The notes under the pieces are model-generated. The model had not been told where the DNA came from and searched no databases. It was given only the letters and a program-made list of their open reading frames with translations. Below, piece after piece: positions 25,301 through 37,142 of a stretch of DNA of 64,000 nt. The stretch covers positions 310,001 to 374,000 of the forward strand of contig JAUTDP010000015.1 of NCBI GenBank assembly GCA_033439795.1, read 5' to 3'. This stretch comes from Sordaria brevicollis (Eukaryota; Ascomycota; Sordariomycetes; Sordariales; Sordariaceae). Every line of letters begins with the position of its first letter. Positions within the stretch are counted from its first letter, which is position 1. A program made the position numbers and the translations under genes.

Positions 25301-25879
25301 AAATCCTAATAAATATCGTTAATATTAAATTAATCTTTAATAAAATAATTACTATTCTTTTAATACTTAGTAAACGGATTTCCGAATTCGAAGCCTTCGC
25401 CGATACAATTCCTTTACTATTACCTTTAATAAAATATAGCCGACCGACCGAATTCTTCGAAGAGCCTAAGGAAAAATCCATTCGATTAAGAAAGGACGAA
25501 AATCTAATAAAAATAGAACGCGAATTAATAAATTAATACGCCCTATAATAAAAAAACGATAATATAATATTTACGTAATGCGAATATATTAAAATATTCG
25601 AAATTGAATAAAAGAATAATCCTTATTAAAGAAAAGACGTATATAACTAATATTAATTAAAACGCGACGGCGTAAAATAATATAAATATTATAATAATTT
25701 TACTATTATTAGTATTAATACTTTCTTTATATTTATTAAATAAGAATATATAAGAGTTATTAGCCTTTACAAATTCGACCGATTTATTAACGATCGAAAA
25801 AAATAAACTTTCGCTAAAAATAAAGTAGAATTATATAAGTGAATTAAGAAAGAAATCTTTAAATACACTTATAAATATT

Positions 25880-27300
25880 TAAATATATTTAGTAAAAAGG
25901 AATTTAATATTTTATTAAATTACTATACTAACGATTATAAAATTAATTTAATAAACGGAGCGAAACCCGAAGATTTTAATTATAATTTATTATATAAAAT
26001 ATTAATAAATAAATTAGAAGTTTACTAAAAATATATTAATAAAATATTAATTAAAGGATTTATTGAAAGTAATTCGGCCCTATAAACGGCGCCTATCCTT
26101 TTCGTATTTAAGGCCAATAATAAATTAAAATTTTATATAAATTACCGGAAATTTAATACTATTATTCGAAAAGATAAATACCTATTACCCTTTATCGACG
26201 AAATTATCGCCCGAATTAATTAAGTAAAGATTTTCTTAAAAATAAATATCCGATAAATATTTTACCGGATATATATATACCCGGATAATAAGGAATTAAC
26301 GATATTTTAAATAAAATATAGCGCTTATAAATATAAAATCCTACCCTTCGGGTTAATTAACGGCCCGTCTACTTTTTAATAATATATTAACGAAACCCTA
26401 ATAGGATATTTTAACGATTTTTATAATGCGTATATTAATAATATTTTTATCTTTTTAAATAATTTAAAAGAATATAAAATTTATATTAAAAAAGTATTAA
26501 CGAAATTGGAGGCGGTTAATTTATAAGCGAATTTAAATAAATACGAATTTTACGTTAAGAAGATTAAATTCCTAAATTTTATTATTAGAATTAATAATAT
26601 ATTAGTAGACTTTTAAAAAATTATAATCGTAAAGGATTAATAAATCCTTACGAATATATAAAGGATATAATCCTTCTTAAGCTTTTATAATTTTTATAAG
26701 CGTTTTATTAAAGATTATAATCGAATAACGAAGCTTTTAATAATTATAATTAAAAAGGGAGAAATTTTTAATTGGAATAAAAATTATTAAACCGCGTTTA
26801 AAGAATTTAAAAATCGTTTATTATTAGCGTTTATTTTAACCTATTTTTAATACGAATGCCTAATATATATAAAAACGAATGCGTTTAATAGAGTAGTAGC
26901 CGGCGTATTATTATAATTAATTAATAATAAATAGCGATCGGTTACTTTTTATTTAAAAACGATATACGGCGCAAAGTATAATTATTTTATTTATAATAAG
27001 GAATTAATAATTATTATTAAAGCTTTATAATATTAAAGAGCCGAATTTATTAATTTATACAAACCTTTTTTAATCTTAACGGATAACGAAGCCTTTAAAT
27101 AATTTAATACTAAAAAACTCTTAAATTTATAATAAGCCGGGTAGGCCGAATTCCTATCTTAATATTATTTCGTTATTTTTTACCGATTAAGAAAGGAAAA
27201 TAGTATAGCGGACGTATTATTAAAGAAGGTAAAAGATTTAAAGAATTAAAAGGCGAAGTAAAAAATATAAAAGACCTTCTAAATTTTTAAAAACTTCGAT
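25880..27300 (+). pseudogene. Reverse transcriptase/RNase H remnant, Gypsy element 1
   Basis: Broken by many in-frame stops. Recognisable landmarks read in the + direction include an ILFVFKANNKL block, a LPFGLINGPSTF block at about 26338-26373 (the conserved FGL.N.P segment) and, about 30 codons later, YINNIF at 26431-26448, the catalytic YxDD box with both Asp codons changed to Asn by G-to-A mutation. An RNase H-like region follows to about 27300. Non-functional. Confidence 0.85.
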
Positions 27301-27559
27301 AATAATCGGATAATATAGTTTAATAATATAATTAATAGTATTAATATAGTTTATATATCGATTATATCCCTAAATATAATTATTATAAAAATTAATTTTA
27401 AAATCGTAGAAGGAATTCGAAAAGAACGATTAAAAGGCTATTTATTTATAAATCGCCTTATTTTCGAAAATAAAATATACCTAGATTTAAAAATCTATTA
27501 AAATATAATTAAAAGGGGGGAGAACGGGTATCGATTTATTATTAATAAAATTCTCACCT

Positions 27560-28300
27560 ATTTCGATAAATTTATTATTTTACCCAGCACCCTAAAAGCC
27601 TAAGTTATTTACAAATTATACGTAAAGATTATTACTATTTATTTAGGCTAAAATAAAATAAAACGCTTAATATTTATATAATATTAATAATTAAAAATAA
27701 TTAATAACGTTAATCGTTTTATCGCTAATTATATAATATACTATATTTCGAAGGTTCCCTAAGATAAAACCCCTAATAAATTAAAACCTATCCTAACGGC
27801 TTAACGTATTTAATAGAACTTAATCGTAAATTTCAAAACTATATTTAAGGATAAACGAAAATTCGATAACGCATTTATAATAATAAATTAATTAAATAAA
27901 GTATTATAAATTATCCCTTACTTTATAATAATAATAGTCCGAAACGTAATCTGTATATATTATAAAAGCTTTTATTATATTTATAAATTATTAAACGAAA
28001 TTATTTCGAATAGAGGCCCTTAATTTATATTGGATTTTATAAACGAATTAACTAAAATTTTAAATATTAAATAGAAATTAGCCTCCTTAAAATATAATTA
28101 AATTATAAAGTAGGCCGAAATTATAAACGAATATTTCGATTAACGTTTTCGTCCTTTCGTTAATTATTTTTAAAATAATTAATTAAAAGCGATCCTAATA
28201 ATAAATATAATATAAATAGGAATGCCGTATAATAATTTAAGTAGAATATAATTGTATAAAATATTAAAAGGATTCCTAATACCCGGAATTTTAAATTAGG
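27560..28300 (+). pseudogene. Integrase remnant, Gypsy element 1
   Basis: Stop-riddled + strand remnant. The SNRGP.F...F segment at about 28003-28040 corresponds to the second catalytic Asp region (DRGPQF) of retroviral-type integrases, again with Asp to Asn change, and is followed by an RFRPFVNYF-like block. Function lost. Confidence 0.8.
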
Positions 28301-28734
28301 AGGTTCGAATTAACTTTAATAGCGTATAATTAATAATTAGAGAGAAATTTAACCGGGAAAATGTATAAAGTTTAATAAATTAAATTTAAAAATATATAAA
28401 TAAAATAAAAGAATTTATTATTAAAGTTTAAGAGCGGATAATTAAATAATTAAATAAATATTAACGTATCCTAGATTTCGGACCCAGTAATAGAATATTT
28501 ATTATTAAATAGAATAAATTTATAGACCGGCCAAATTATAAATTCGATTTTCCTTTAACGAATTAATATTTTAAAATTAAAGAAAAATATAACTATTCGT
28601 TTAAATTAAAAGTATTAGAGGGTTGGAAAAGAACGGATATTTTCTATACTAATAAGCTTCGGAAATATTTTAATAATTTATTACCCGGTTAAAAATTAGA
28701 AAAGCCGGTAAGGGAATATATAAAAGATAATATT

Positions 28735-28910
28735 AAATAAAAGGTAAAGGAAATCCTAATTTCTTGGGTATATTTTAATAAATTCCAATACCGAATAAAT
28801 TAGAAAGGATATAACCTAGATCCGAAATTTTATAATATTAAGAATTTTAAAAATTTACCCAAATTTTTAAAAATATATTATAAAATATACTCTAAATACC
28901 CGGGGCCGTT
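28735..28910 (+). pseudogene. Chromodomain remnant at the pol C-terminus
   Basis: The translation gives KEILISWVY followed by QYRINxKGYNLDPKFYN, the aromatic-box strand pattern (WKGY..DP.WY) of integrase-linked chromodomains. This places the element in the chromovirus branch, whose chromodomain directs integration to histone-H3K9-methylated chromatin. Insertion into an already silenced transposon agrees with that. Confidence 0.72.
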
Positions 28911-29113
28911 TATATATTTAAAAGAATAATTATAAAAAATTAAAGCGGAAGAATTTAATAAAAATTATTTGGAGGATAACGTCCCTTTAAAGAAGGGTAC
29001 GAAGAAATTAAAAAGGGTAATAAACGTTAAGAAATAAGGGATTTACTTTATATATAATAATAATTCTAATATTTCGAAAATTCGGGGCGAATTTTTTTCG
29101 AGGGGGGGGGTAA

Positions 29114-29378
29114 TATTACGGCGCTAGCGGATAAGGTCCTTATTAAGGCCCTATTTAACGGACCGGTTATCGCTTAAGCGGTTACCCTAATAAAGGTTAA
29201 CCGTACTAACGTACGTAATTACGTACTACCTTCGTAGGTCGCCCGCGCCTAAGTATAAACCCTAGCGCGGGGCGCGCCCTTTATTCGTTTTCTTCTTTTC
29301 TTCTTTATTTTATAATTCTATAATAGACTTGGATTCAACGTATTAAGCTTATCTCTCGTAACTACGTCGCTCGTGATA
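29114..29378 (+). repeat. 3' LTR of Gypsy element 1
   Basis: 265 bp beginning TATTACGGCGCTAGCGG (TG turned into TA) and ending TCGTGATA. The first half carries G-to-A and C-to-T changes relative to the 5' LTR, while the last ~60 bp are less mutated than the 5' copy. Confidence 0.92.
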
Positions 29379-29383
29379 ATAGT

Positions 29384-32300
29384 TTAGATATTATATATAA
29401 ATTAATTAAATGGATAATTTTTTTTACAAAATTTAATTTATTATATTAAAATATTATATAAATAAGGCTTTTTATAAAATTTTAAATGCCTATCTTATCC
29501 TTACCTATTATAAAATTCAATTTTTTAATTTTATAACCCTATGTATTATTGTAGGTAATCCTAAATTATAAAAGTTTAAGAAAGTATTAAGCGTTCTTAA
29601 CGGTTCGTACTTCCTAATTAAAATGCTTGCAAATTAATAGAAATTATAGCGTAATAGGAAGGGGGGGTTATTGATTAATGTATTAATTGCTTATACTTTC
29701 GAAGGTAAATTAACTTTCGTAATATTTAATTAGGAGGGTTTAATTAATAATATATAGATTTTAAATAACGCTTTTAATTAAAAATTTAAAATCCTATTTA
29801 ATTGGTTTTATTTTACCGATATTAAGTATAATTATAATAATAAATTACTTATATTATATCGAAGTATTTAATACTATTTAAAGGAAAGTAAAAGGGTAGG
29901 GTTTAGACCGATTATTTTCGAAGAGTTATATAACCTTTACTATAGTTAAACCCGTATTATTATTAAAAAATAAATTAGTAGATTAAAGGGGACCTTTAGA
30001 ATTTATTATATTACTCTTAATTTTGATATTTTAGTATAGAATAAAGTTATTTTAGCGACGGCGGGTATTTTAAATTAATTATTCTAATATAACGACCTTT
30101 TTAATATATTTCGAACGGTCGTAGATAAGGAGGAGGTTTTAACGCTTAAAGAAGTAATAATAATCGAGAGGGAGTTGGTAAGTAATATTAATTAGGTTTA
30201 TAAAGGAGGGGGAGGGGGGAATAATTTTATTTAAATTAAATTCGATAGCGGAATAAAGGGATATATAGTATAATACCGTAAATGTATTGTAAAGAAGATA
30301 TAGAGGGGTTATTATAACGAATTGTGTAAAAGAGGGGAAGTATAAATATATAAAGTTGAATGAGGGCGGAGGAAGGAGGAGGAGGGAGGAGGAGGGAGGA
30401 GGAGGGGAAATGCGTTATATACCTAAATTACTTCCTAAATCGACTAAATCCATTAAAATAATAATAATTTATATAATAATTTAAATAATAATTTAAATAA
30501 TAATTTAAAGTATATATTAGAGTATTAAAATATTAAAGTATTAGAGTATAAATAATTAAGTATAAATGTTAGAGTATTATGCCTTCGATTTTAAAATATT
30601 TTAGATTTTAGATAAATAAATTCAATATATTAAACTATATTAGCGCAGTTTTAACTCCCGCTATATTGTACGGACTAAAATCGTAATATTATTTTCAATA
30701 TTTATATTACCTATAAAATTATATTAAAATTAATACTGATTAAATAAATCGATTTAATTTAATTTAATAATTATAATAGTATAATTTTTATATATATATA
30801 ATTTTTTTTAATAATAATATAAAGTGTTAAAAAAATATATTAAATCGATAAAATAAAAAAAATCCGGGGTCGCCCTATATCCCGCTCCCGTTCCTATATA
30901 AATTATTAAATTACCCCGCTAATAACGTTAAAATATAGCGCTCTTTTAATATTATTATAGGGTAAGGTCGATTAATAAATTTAATAAAGGTTTAAATCCT
31001 ATATCTCTATCCCTTTCCTTTTTAATCCTCTTTTTTACTTTTTTAAAATAATATTCCTTTTTTTTTTATAATATTTTTATAAATACGTTGGTTTTAGTTT
31101 TAGAAGATTATTATTTAATAAAAATAATTTTAACGACGTCGTTATCGATTTTATCCTTTTATTCTTAATTAAAAATATCGAATGCTTTATTTAATTATTC
31201 CCCCCCTGCTTTTTTCTCTTCGATAATAACCCTTTTAATGTAATTGCGGTTATGGTTATCCTCTTTTAATAACGTAGTCGTTAAATTCTTTAAATTCTTT
31301 GTAATAATTTTATTATTATTCTTCCTCTTTTTCTTTTTCGGATTTTAATTATTAGCGGCCGACCTCTTTAAATTACTATCTTTTATATAAATGGGGATAG
31401 GGATATTATTATTATTCTTATTAATTAATAAATTTAGAAGGGGATTTATATATTATACCTCCCGGGTCGATAATAATTAGCCTAAGGTTACTATATATTC
31501 TCTAATAACCCTTTAATTATTAATAAAGGTTTATTTTATTAATTTACGGTACGGGAGACCCTATTTACGAAATTGGCCGACCTCTTTATAAGCTTATTAT
31601 ATTTAATTAATTTGCTTATAATATATTAATATTAATATAATATTATATATTAATTTTAATTATCCGTTCCTAGACGTTATTTTTTATAATTGATATATTA
31701 ATATTAGGATCGAAATTGAATTTAAATAACGATTTAAGGGTATATTAAGCGCGCCATTTTTTTTTTAAATAATTAACTTTATTACGTATTTATTAATTAT
31801 TAAAAGTAATATTAAATTCGTTATATATATTATTAATAAATTTAATATATATTTATTCTTTATACCCGTTTTAATTAATTAAATTAAACTCGATAGTTTT
31901 CCCGAATTCGGTTAAAAGATAGATTTTTTAAACTAAAGTTTATACCTAATTCTTTTTTTTATTAGAGGGGGTAGTCGAAATCTTTTTACCCTTGCCTTTA
32001 TTGCGGCTAATTGTTTAGGAGGGTTAGTTAAGCTAAGTAGAAATCGGTTGGTTTGATTGGGTTATTTGGGAGTTTAACGAGAACGATTAGATTTGAAAAT
32101 TTAAAGTCTAGGATTTATTTCCAATCGATTCCTAAATTTGGTTATTATTTATTTTAGTATAGAAATAAGGGGATTACGTTAAGGGAACGATAAAAGATAA
32201 AAAGAAGGCGGATATAATTAAGGGAGGGAGGATATAAGCGACGATAGTATTAAAGATAATTATTTATTTACTTCGTAAATGTTAATATTACGGGATTATT

Positions 32301-32440
32301 AAAAAAAGCTTTATTTTTACGATTTTCTAGATTTCTAAATATACGAATAAGTTTCTAAAATTAGGTTTTTGAACCGAAATTCGAGACCCTATATTTATCG
32401 GAATTTGCCGCTAAAAACGGTTTAGGAAAGGCCAATGCGT
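29384..32440. mobile_element. Right body of the TIR transposon, coding content unrecognised
   Basis: RIP-saturated. On the + strand about 29530-30190 keeps protein-like frames (for example GSYFLIKMLAN and LINVLIAYTFEGKLTFVIF with few stops between). On the minus strand about 30900-32050 looks like a second degraded reading region with Lys-rich stretches. Neither could be matched to a transposase family. A GGA/GGAGGA microsatellite lies at 30367-30409 and TTTAAATAATAA-type repeats near 30475-30510. Confidence 0.5.
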
Positions 32441-32460
32441 TCCTTATGAAACGTTCTTTT

Positions 32461-32493
32461 CAGAAAGGCATTTCCCAGACACACGAACGCACC
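32461..32493 (-). repeat. Right terminal inverted repeat, island 1
   Basis: Perfect inverted copy of 21438-21470, followed by the CCCAG duplication at 32494-32498. Confidence 0.9.
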
Positions 32494-32498
32494 CCCAG

Positions 32499-33224
32499 CA
32501 GAAAAAAAACGTGAAGAAAAAGAAACGAAAGACCCTTTGCCCAATCTCGTGAAGCTAATGCGATGCCTGTTCTGACGTCGGTTGGTCGATTGCCAAGGGA
32601 AAAAAGACAACAAGGGCTGACGGGTCACCATCACATGCCCACTAACAGCCAACGCCGAGGTTCCCTACTCTGGACTGTTAGTGTCGGAAGTTGACCCCCT
32701 CCAAACCAAACGGTGTCTAACCAGCTGTTACGTCATTCTGCAGGGGTCTTCAAATCACCACCAAACTTCACCAATGATGCTTTTCTTCCTCAGTTTCATC
32801 ACCCCTCCAAGATATTCACGGCGATAACCATTGGCTTTCCCCGAAGTCATGGGATCACGCCGTTTCTTCACACGCTGACAGGCTTCATTCACCATGCCGA
32901 CATTCGATGCCCGACAATTGTGTGATTCAATTATGGCGATTGCCCAGCGAATATCGAGATGCTGCGGTGGATGGGCTGACCAATGCGACACACGATGGTG
33001 TTCTGTCGCAAGGATTGGAAAAGAATGTGAGGGTGACATCCGCAACGGCTATCGGCACTCTCTGTTTCGGTTTTCTTCCGTCATCACTCACTTCGGGTTG
33101 CGACTCACACTCCGTAACGCAAAGCGGAGGTATTGAGAGACGAGACATGATCCGCACAACGACAACCACAAAAAAACCGAGATGCGACGACGACAATAAT
33201 TCATTTAATTCCCATCCTTCCAGA
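32499..33224. other. Host flank between island 1 and the monooxygenase
   Basis: GC returns to normal within a few bases of the CCCAG duplication. No gene recognised; holds the 3' end region of the FAD monooxygenase gene. Confidence 0.5.
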
Positions 33225-35180
33225 CTACAGCGACAACACCCTCCTCAAAACCTCTTCCAGCTTCACCTCGGGCTTCTCAATCACCGACTTACTCCTCCAC
33301 GCCACAAACCGATCCGGCCTCACCAACACGCACCCATCGTCCTCAACCTCTCTCCTCTCCGACCAGTCAAAGTACACATCCTCGTAATCTTGCTTCCACC
33401 CAATCGAGTATGCGACAACTTCAACACCCAACTTCTCACCAACAACCTTCGCCGCCTCCTTCCACACCTGTCCGCCCGGTCCCGTGAGCAAGCAGAACCG
33501 CCGATGTCCCGCCAAATCAATCGTCGAAATCCTCTTCCCCGGAACCCGCGTGTTCAACCAAGCATGCGGCAGCCTGCGTCCGGGGTACGTAGTAACCTGG
33601 AGGGTTCTGACCGTATCCTCGGGCGCAGGCGGCGCCTCTCCCTGATCCGCTAGGTAAACCGCGTTCGACACATACTTCTGGTTCATCTCGATGCCCAGGC
33701 CGTGGAACTCGGTCGTGGTGTTTTCGATCCCTTCGCGGAACGCCTTTCGTCGCAGGCGACCCTTCTCACCCGGATCCTCAAACTCGGCCAATATCTCCGC
33801 CACCTTCTCCTTGTCGCTCTCCAGCAAACCTAACGTCTTCTGCCACCCGAAATGGTCGCGCAACCCTTGGTTCGCCCTGGTGACGATGTCCACGCCCACC
33901 GGCTGTCTCTCCTGGTCGAAGCTGCTCAACAGCTCTTTGCCCGCCTTGCCGGACATCACGTAATCGATCTTCCACGCCAGGTTGAAAGCATCCTGAATGC
34001 AGGTATTGCTTCCCAGTCCGTTGAAGGGAGGATGACGATGCGTCGAGTCACCAAAGCAAAAGACATTCCCGCCATCCGAATACCGCTCCGCCACCACCTC
34101 GTTAATCCACCACTTGCTCGCATGCAGCAGCGTCACCTCGATGTTCTCATCCCCAATCACCTCTTTCACGCGCTTCACGTACTCCTCGTCGGTAGCGCTC
34201 ATATCATCAGCCCGCAAATCGGCGCCCGGCTGGGGCAAGAAGATGAACATCCACTCGTCCCACGCCCGGACCATCCTGACGATGCACTCCTTGCCCCAGA
34301 CCGGATACTCTTCCTCCTCGGGGTTGATCACCCAATGCAGATTTCCCGATCGGTTCTCCATCAAATGCGACAGGTCGGCGCGCACAAAGACGTTGAGCGC
34401 GAGCCCCTGGCCGGGCTTCTTGATGAGCGGCAGCTGCAGCTCGCGGACTACTTGGCTGCGGGCGCCGTCGCATCCGAAGAGGTAGCGCGACTGGATGAAG
34501 TAGGTTTGGCCCGTGAGCTCGTCGAGGACTTCAGAAATGATAGTGTCGGGGGACGGGCGCGAGAGGCGCACGTAGCGCGTGTTGAAGCGGACGGTCCAGC
34601 CGGCGTGGGTGGCGCGCTTGACGAGGATGGGCTCGAGGAGGGTCTGGGGTAGGTCGATGTGGTCGCACGGGCTGGCGGTTTCGTAGGCGCCCTGTGTGCG
34701 AAGCACGCAGTCAGCATTTTCCGACCGTGGAGAGGCAAGTCAACAGGTAAGTTAGAAGGTAAGTAAGTACCTTATGCTTCGGATCCCACCCCCACGAATA
34801 AACCCTCGCAAACTCCTCGCCCGCCATGCTCCGACACCACCTTGTGTGCTCCATGTGCTTGCTGTTCGTCCCCGCGTTGCGGCATTCCTGTTCCAGTTCG
34901 ATGTCCCGCAGACATTCGAGAGCGGCCATGTTGGTGATATGCGCCCGTGGCGTGTCTGCGGTGCCGGGGGCGGCCGCGATTAAGATGCCGGTTCGTCCTG
35001 ATAGCCCAGCCATAAGAGTTAGCTATCAATGAATGTAGGAGTTGTAGACAATGGATGGGTAGAGTGTGGCTTACCATGAGCAGCAAGAAAACAAGCCAGT
35101 GCCGCACCAGCTGGTCCGGCGCCGACTATTAGTAGGTCGGTTTGGATAATGTTGTTTTCTTTGGCTGCTGTTTGCGTCAT
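33225..35180 (-). CDS. FAD-dependent aromatic ring monooxygenase (phenol hydroxylase-like)
   Basis: Three exons, 35180-35075, 34997-34771 and 34691-33225; introns of 77 and 79 nt have GTAAGC and GTACTT donors, GCTAAC and CTGAC branch sites and CAG acceptors. The product is 599 residues. Group A flavoprotein monooxygenase: dinucleotide-binding GAGPAG at residues 20-25; a TPRAHITNMAALE block early in the protein; the DG motif (FGCDGARS, Asp near 186); the FAD-ribityl GD motif (FCFGDSTHRHPPFNGLG, near 325); and a thioredoxin-like C-terminal domain without active Cys, as in phenol 2-monooxygenase and 2,4-dichlorophenol 6-monooxygenase relatives. It would hydroxylate an aromatic substrate with NAD(P)H and O2. 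The length is normal for the family. The first two exons are essential, since the long third exon lacks the FAD-binding Rossmann strand. The next gene-sized neighbours are transposons, so no pathway context. Confidence 0.92.
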
Positions 35181-37022
35181 GATGGTTTTTTTTCTCTTCC
35201 AGTCTCCGCTCTAAAGTGTAGGTAAGTTCGAGAAGGAGTAGAAACGAATGCAAGCTTGATCCAGTGAAGCTGGGGGTCCCAAAGTAGTTATCTACCTACA
35301 ACCTTGACGGGTAAGAAGACCCCGATCGACAGATCGCGATTCGCGGCTGCCGAAAGGCCTGTTCCATGTTCTCCTCCTCAAAGTCGCTCCTTCCCGGTCA
35401 GAGTTCCATTGCATCAACAAGCGGAGTTCGGTACCTTCCCAAGTTTCTTAACCGGTGACCTAGCGGATGAGACTACGTATGAGGGTATTGGCTTTGTCAT
35501 TGGTGCTCTTTTCCTGTAGTTTCCCGTTGGGAGTTTAATTCCTCAATCTGAGTAAGCATTACGAAGACGGTGACGGCCGCTTGGTGGTGACTTGGTGCAA
35601 CTAGGTAATCGGTTGTTAGACGTTCAACATGGCGATTTTGTTGTGTGCGGGATCTGAGGATTGGATCCATGGTGCCCTGCACTCGCGGATCTGCGACCTG
35701 CATTTTTGTCGGAACGGGGGTGGGATGGTTCTTGCCGGTGGAGTTTGGAGATGTCGAACCGAGAAGTGAAGCTTTGAGCAAGATCCCTATCACAGATCCT
35801 GTTTGATTTTAGACGTCTATACATATCGACATTCATCTCCTTTTCTTTTATCGATCTTTCACATCTCGAGACTGCGTGTAGCCTGTCTCACCTTCTGCTT
35901 CCGTATCTGCCGGTACAGCTGTCCCCGAGGTTTCATCCGCTCACTTATTGAACAGCCACGGGGCATTCTCTATTACGGATCACTAGACCACAAACATGAT
36001 CACAGAGCTAACACAAGCTCTAGACCCGCCATTATAAACATCTTCATAATCGAAACAAATCATGGAAGTCACCGGCTTTTGCATGTTGTAGCACCGCCGA
36101 GACCTGCTTGGTCAAATGTTGGTCAGACTGCGCCAAGTGGGGAAGGAAACCGTTGATCTCCAAAAAGTCGGAGAGGAATGTGGGGATTAGCAACGAACGG
36201 TAGCGGCCCGAACTTTACAGCGGGGTTATAGCGGGGGTTTAGCGGGGTGAAGCTTAACATTGCCGGACGGCGGTCGAGTGCGGTGGTTGGCAGGCAAAGG
36301 AAGGGCAGGGTTTCTCCAATTTCCACTTCAGGTTTGGACTTCAAGGACGCCGAGGTCGGTTTCTTTTCCAACTTGGATTTCAGGTCATGAGGTTGTTGAG
36401 GTTGTGGATGGCTTCATCTTAATGACAAATTGGGAGCAATGTATAGTCTGGCTTCATTGCTCGCGATACTGTAAGGTCGGAAGGTTTTGGACATACAATA
36501 TTTGCAGCGCGAAACACCGATGAGTGCCTGAAATACCCGCCGCTAGCTTCGTTCACGGGCGTACATACCTGGTTCCTGTGCTTGTCTTCCATGTCTCGGG
36601 TCGTTCCCATGTCGAGATGGACACTCGAAAATTGTGGTGCCACATCTTGGTTCTACGCCTCCGAGATATACTTTTCTATCTTTCTGGGTCGATCCTACAC
36701 ACCTGTTCTTCCGAGGAGAGCGGGGCAACTTCGCTGCCTCTCAAGACGGAAGACCTGCCTCCCTTCAGAAGGACCTTGAAGATGCTTGACTGAGCCCAAG
36801 TCGAACCAAACATATTTTTTAGGGTCTCGCCTGCATCTAGCAGTAGCCAAGCGTGATGTCCGCTAACGTTATTATCCTTTGGGATTGTTTGTGTCCAATG
36901 AACATGTTGCATTGTAAATAAAGACTTTGAAGGTATCCATCTAAAGAAGTGTTGTGTTCGTACGAAGTTGCGTGGAACTATCTTTCGTCCGCTTTCAAGT
37001 CTGAATAATAAAGCATTTTTCG

Positions 37023-37059
<37 letters not shown>

Positions 37060-37142
37060 AAAGATGCAATGAAGAGAAGAAAAAAAAGGTCCGACGGCAA
37101 AGACAAGAAAAAAAAAAACCCAAAAAAAAAAACCTCTGGGGG
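35181..37142. other. Intergenic, monooxygenase promoter to tRNA
   Basis: No protein gene recognised in about 1.9 kb. Tandem AGCGGGG words lie at 36215-36246. A 26-bp A-tract at 37029-37054 and several shorter A-tracts follow. Confidence 0.5.
37122..37132 (-). terminator. RNA polymerase III terminator of the class II tRNA gene
   Basis: On the minus strand this is a run of 11 T, starting 10 nt beyond the tRNA 3' end. Further T-runs follow. Confidence 0.7.

Larger units (their letters stand above)
22101..29378 (+). mobile_element. RIP-destroyed Ty3/Gypsy chromovirus, full length, nested
   Basis: Complete LTR retrotransposon of 7,278 bp. It has 265-bp LTRs at both ends and the target duplication ATAGT at 22096-22100 and 29379-29383. 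A polypurine tract (GAGGGGGGGGG, ending 29110) lies just before the right LTR, which sets the + orientation. The interior is saturated with stops, yet the domain order gag, protease, RT/RNase H, integrase, chromodomain can still be followed, and that order defines Ty3/Gypsy chromoviruses. It inserted into the older TIR transposon. Confidence 0.92.
21438..32493. mobile_element. RIP-degraded DNA transposon with 33-bp TIRs, split by a Gypsy element
   Basis: The ends are perfect 33-bp inverted repeats, 21438-21470 and 32461-32493, starting GGTGCGTTCGTGTGTCTGGG. They are bounded by CCCAG at 21433-21437 and 32494-32498, giving a 5-bp target duplication and an empty site reading GTCCCAGCAG. Removing the nested Gypsy leaves about 3.8 kb, a normal size for an autonomous DNA transposon. 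Most of the interior (about 21640-22095 and 29384-32400) is extremely A+T-rich with nearly all CpA/TpG converted to TpA, the RIP signature; the terminal 150-200 bp are not. Transposase remains were not recognised. Superfamily unassigned: 5-bp duplications with long TIRs are uncommon (Transib is one example), and the TIR start does not fit hAT, piggyBac or Tc1. Confidence 0.8.

Noticed and set aside
33852..34652. Open 266-codon frame on the + strand opposite the FAD monooxygenase
   Set aside because: Antisense shadow of the coding strand in a GC-rich exon; no domain recognised.
13145..35180. Dehydrogenase, zinc-cluster regulator and FAD monooxygenase as a metabolic gene cluster
   Set aside because: They are spread over 22 kb and separated by an 11-kb transposon island and unrelated genes; no backbone enzyme is present.
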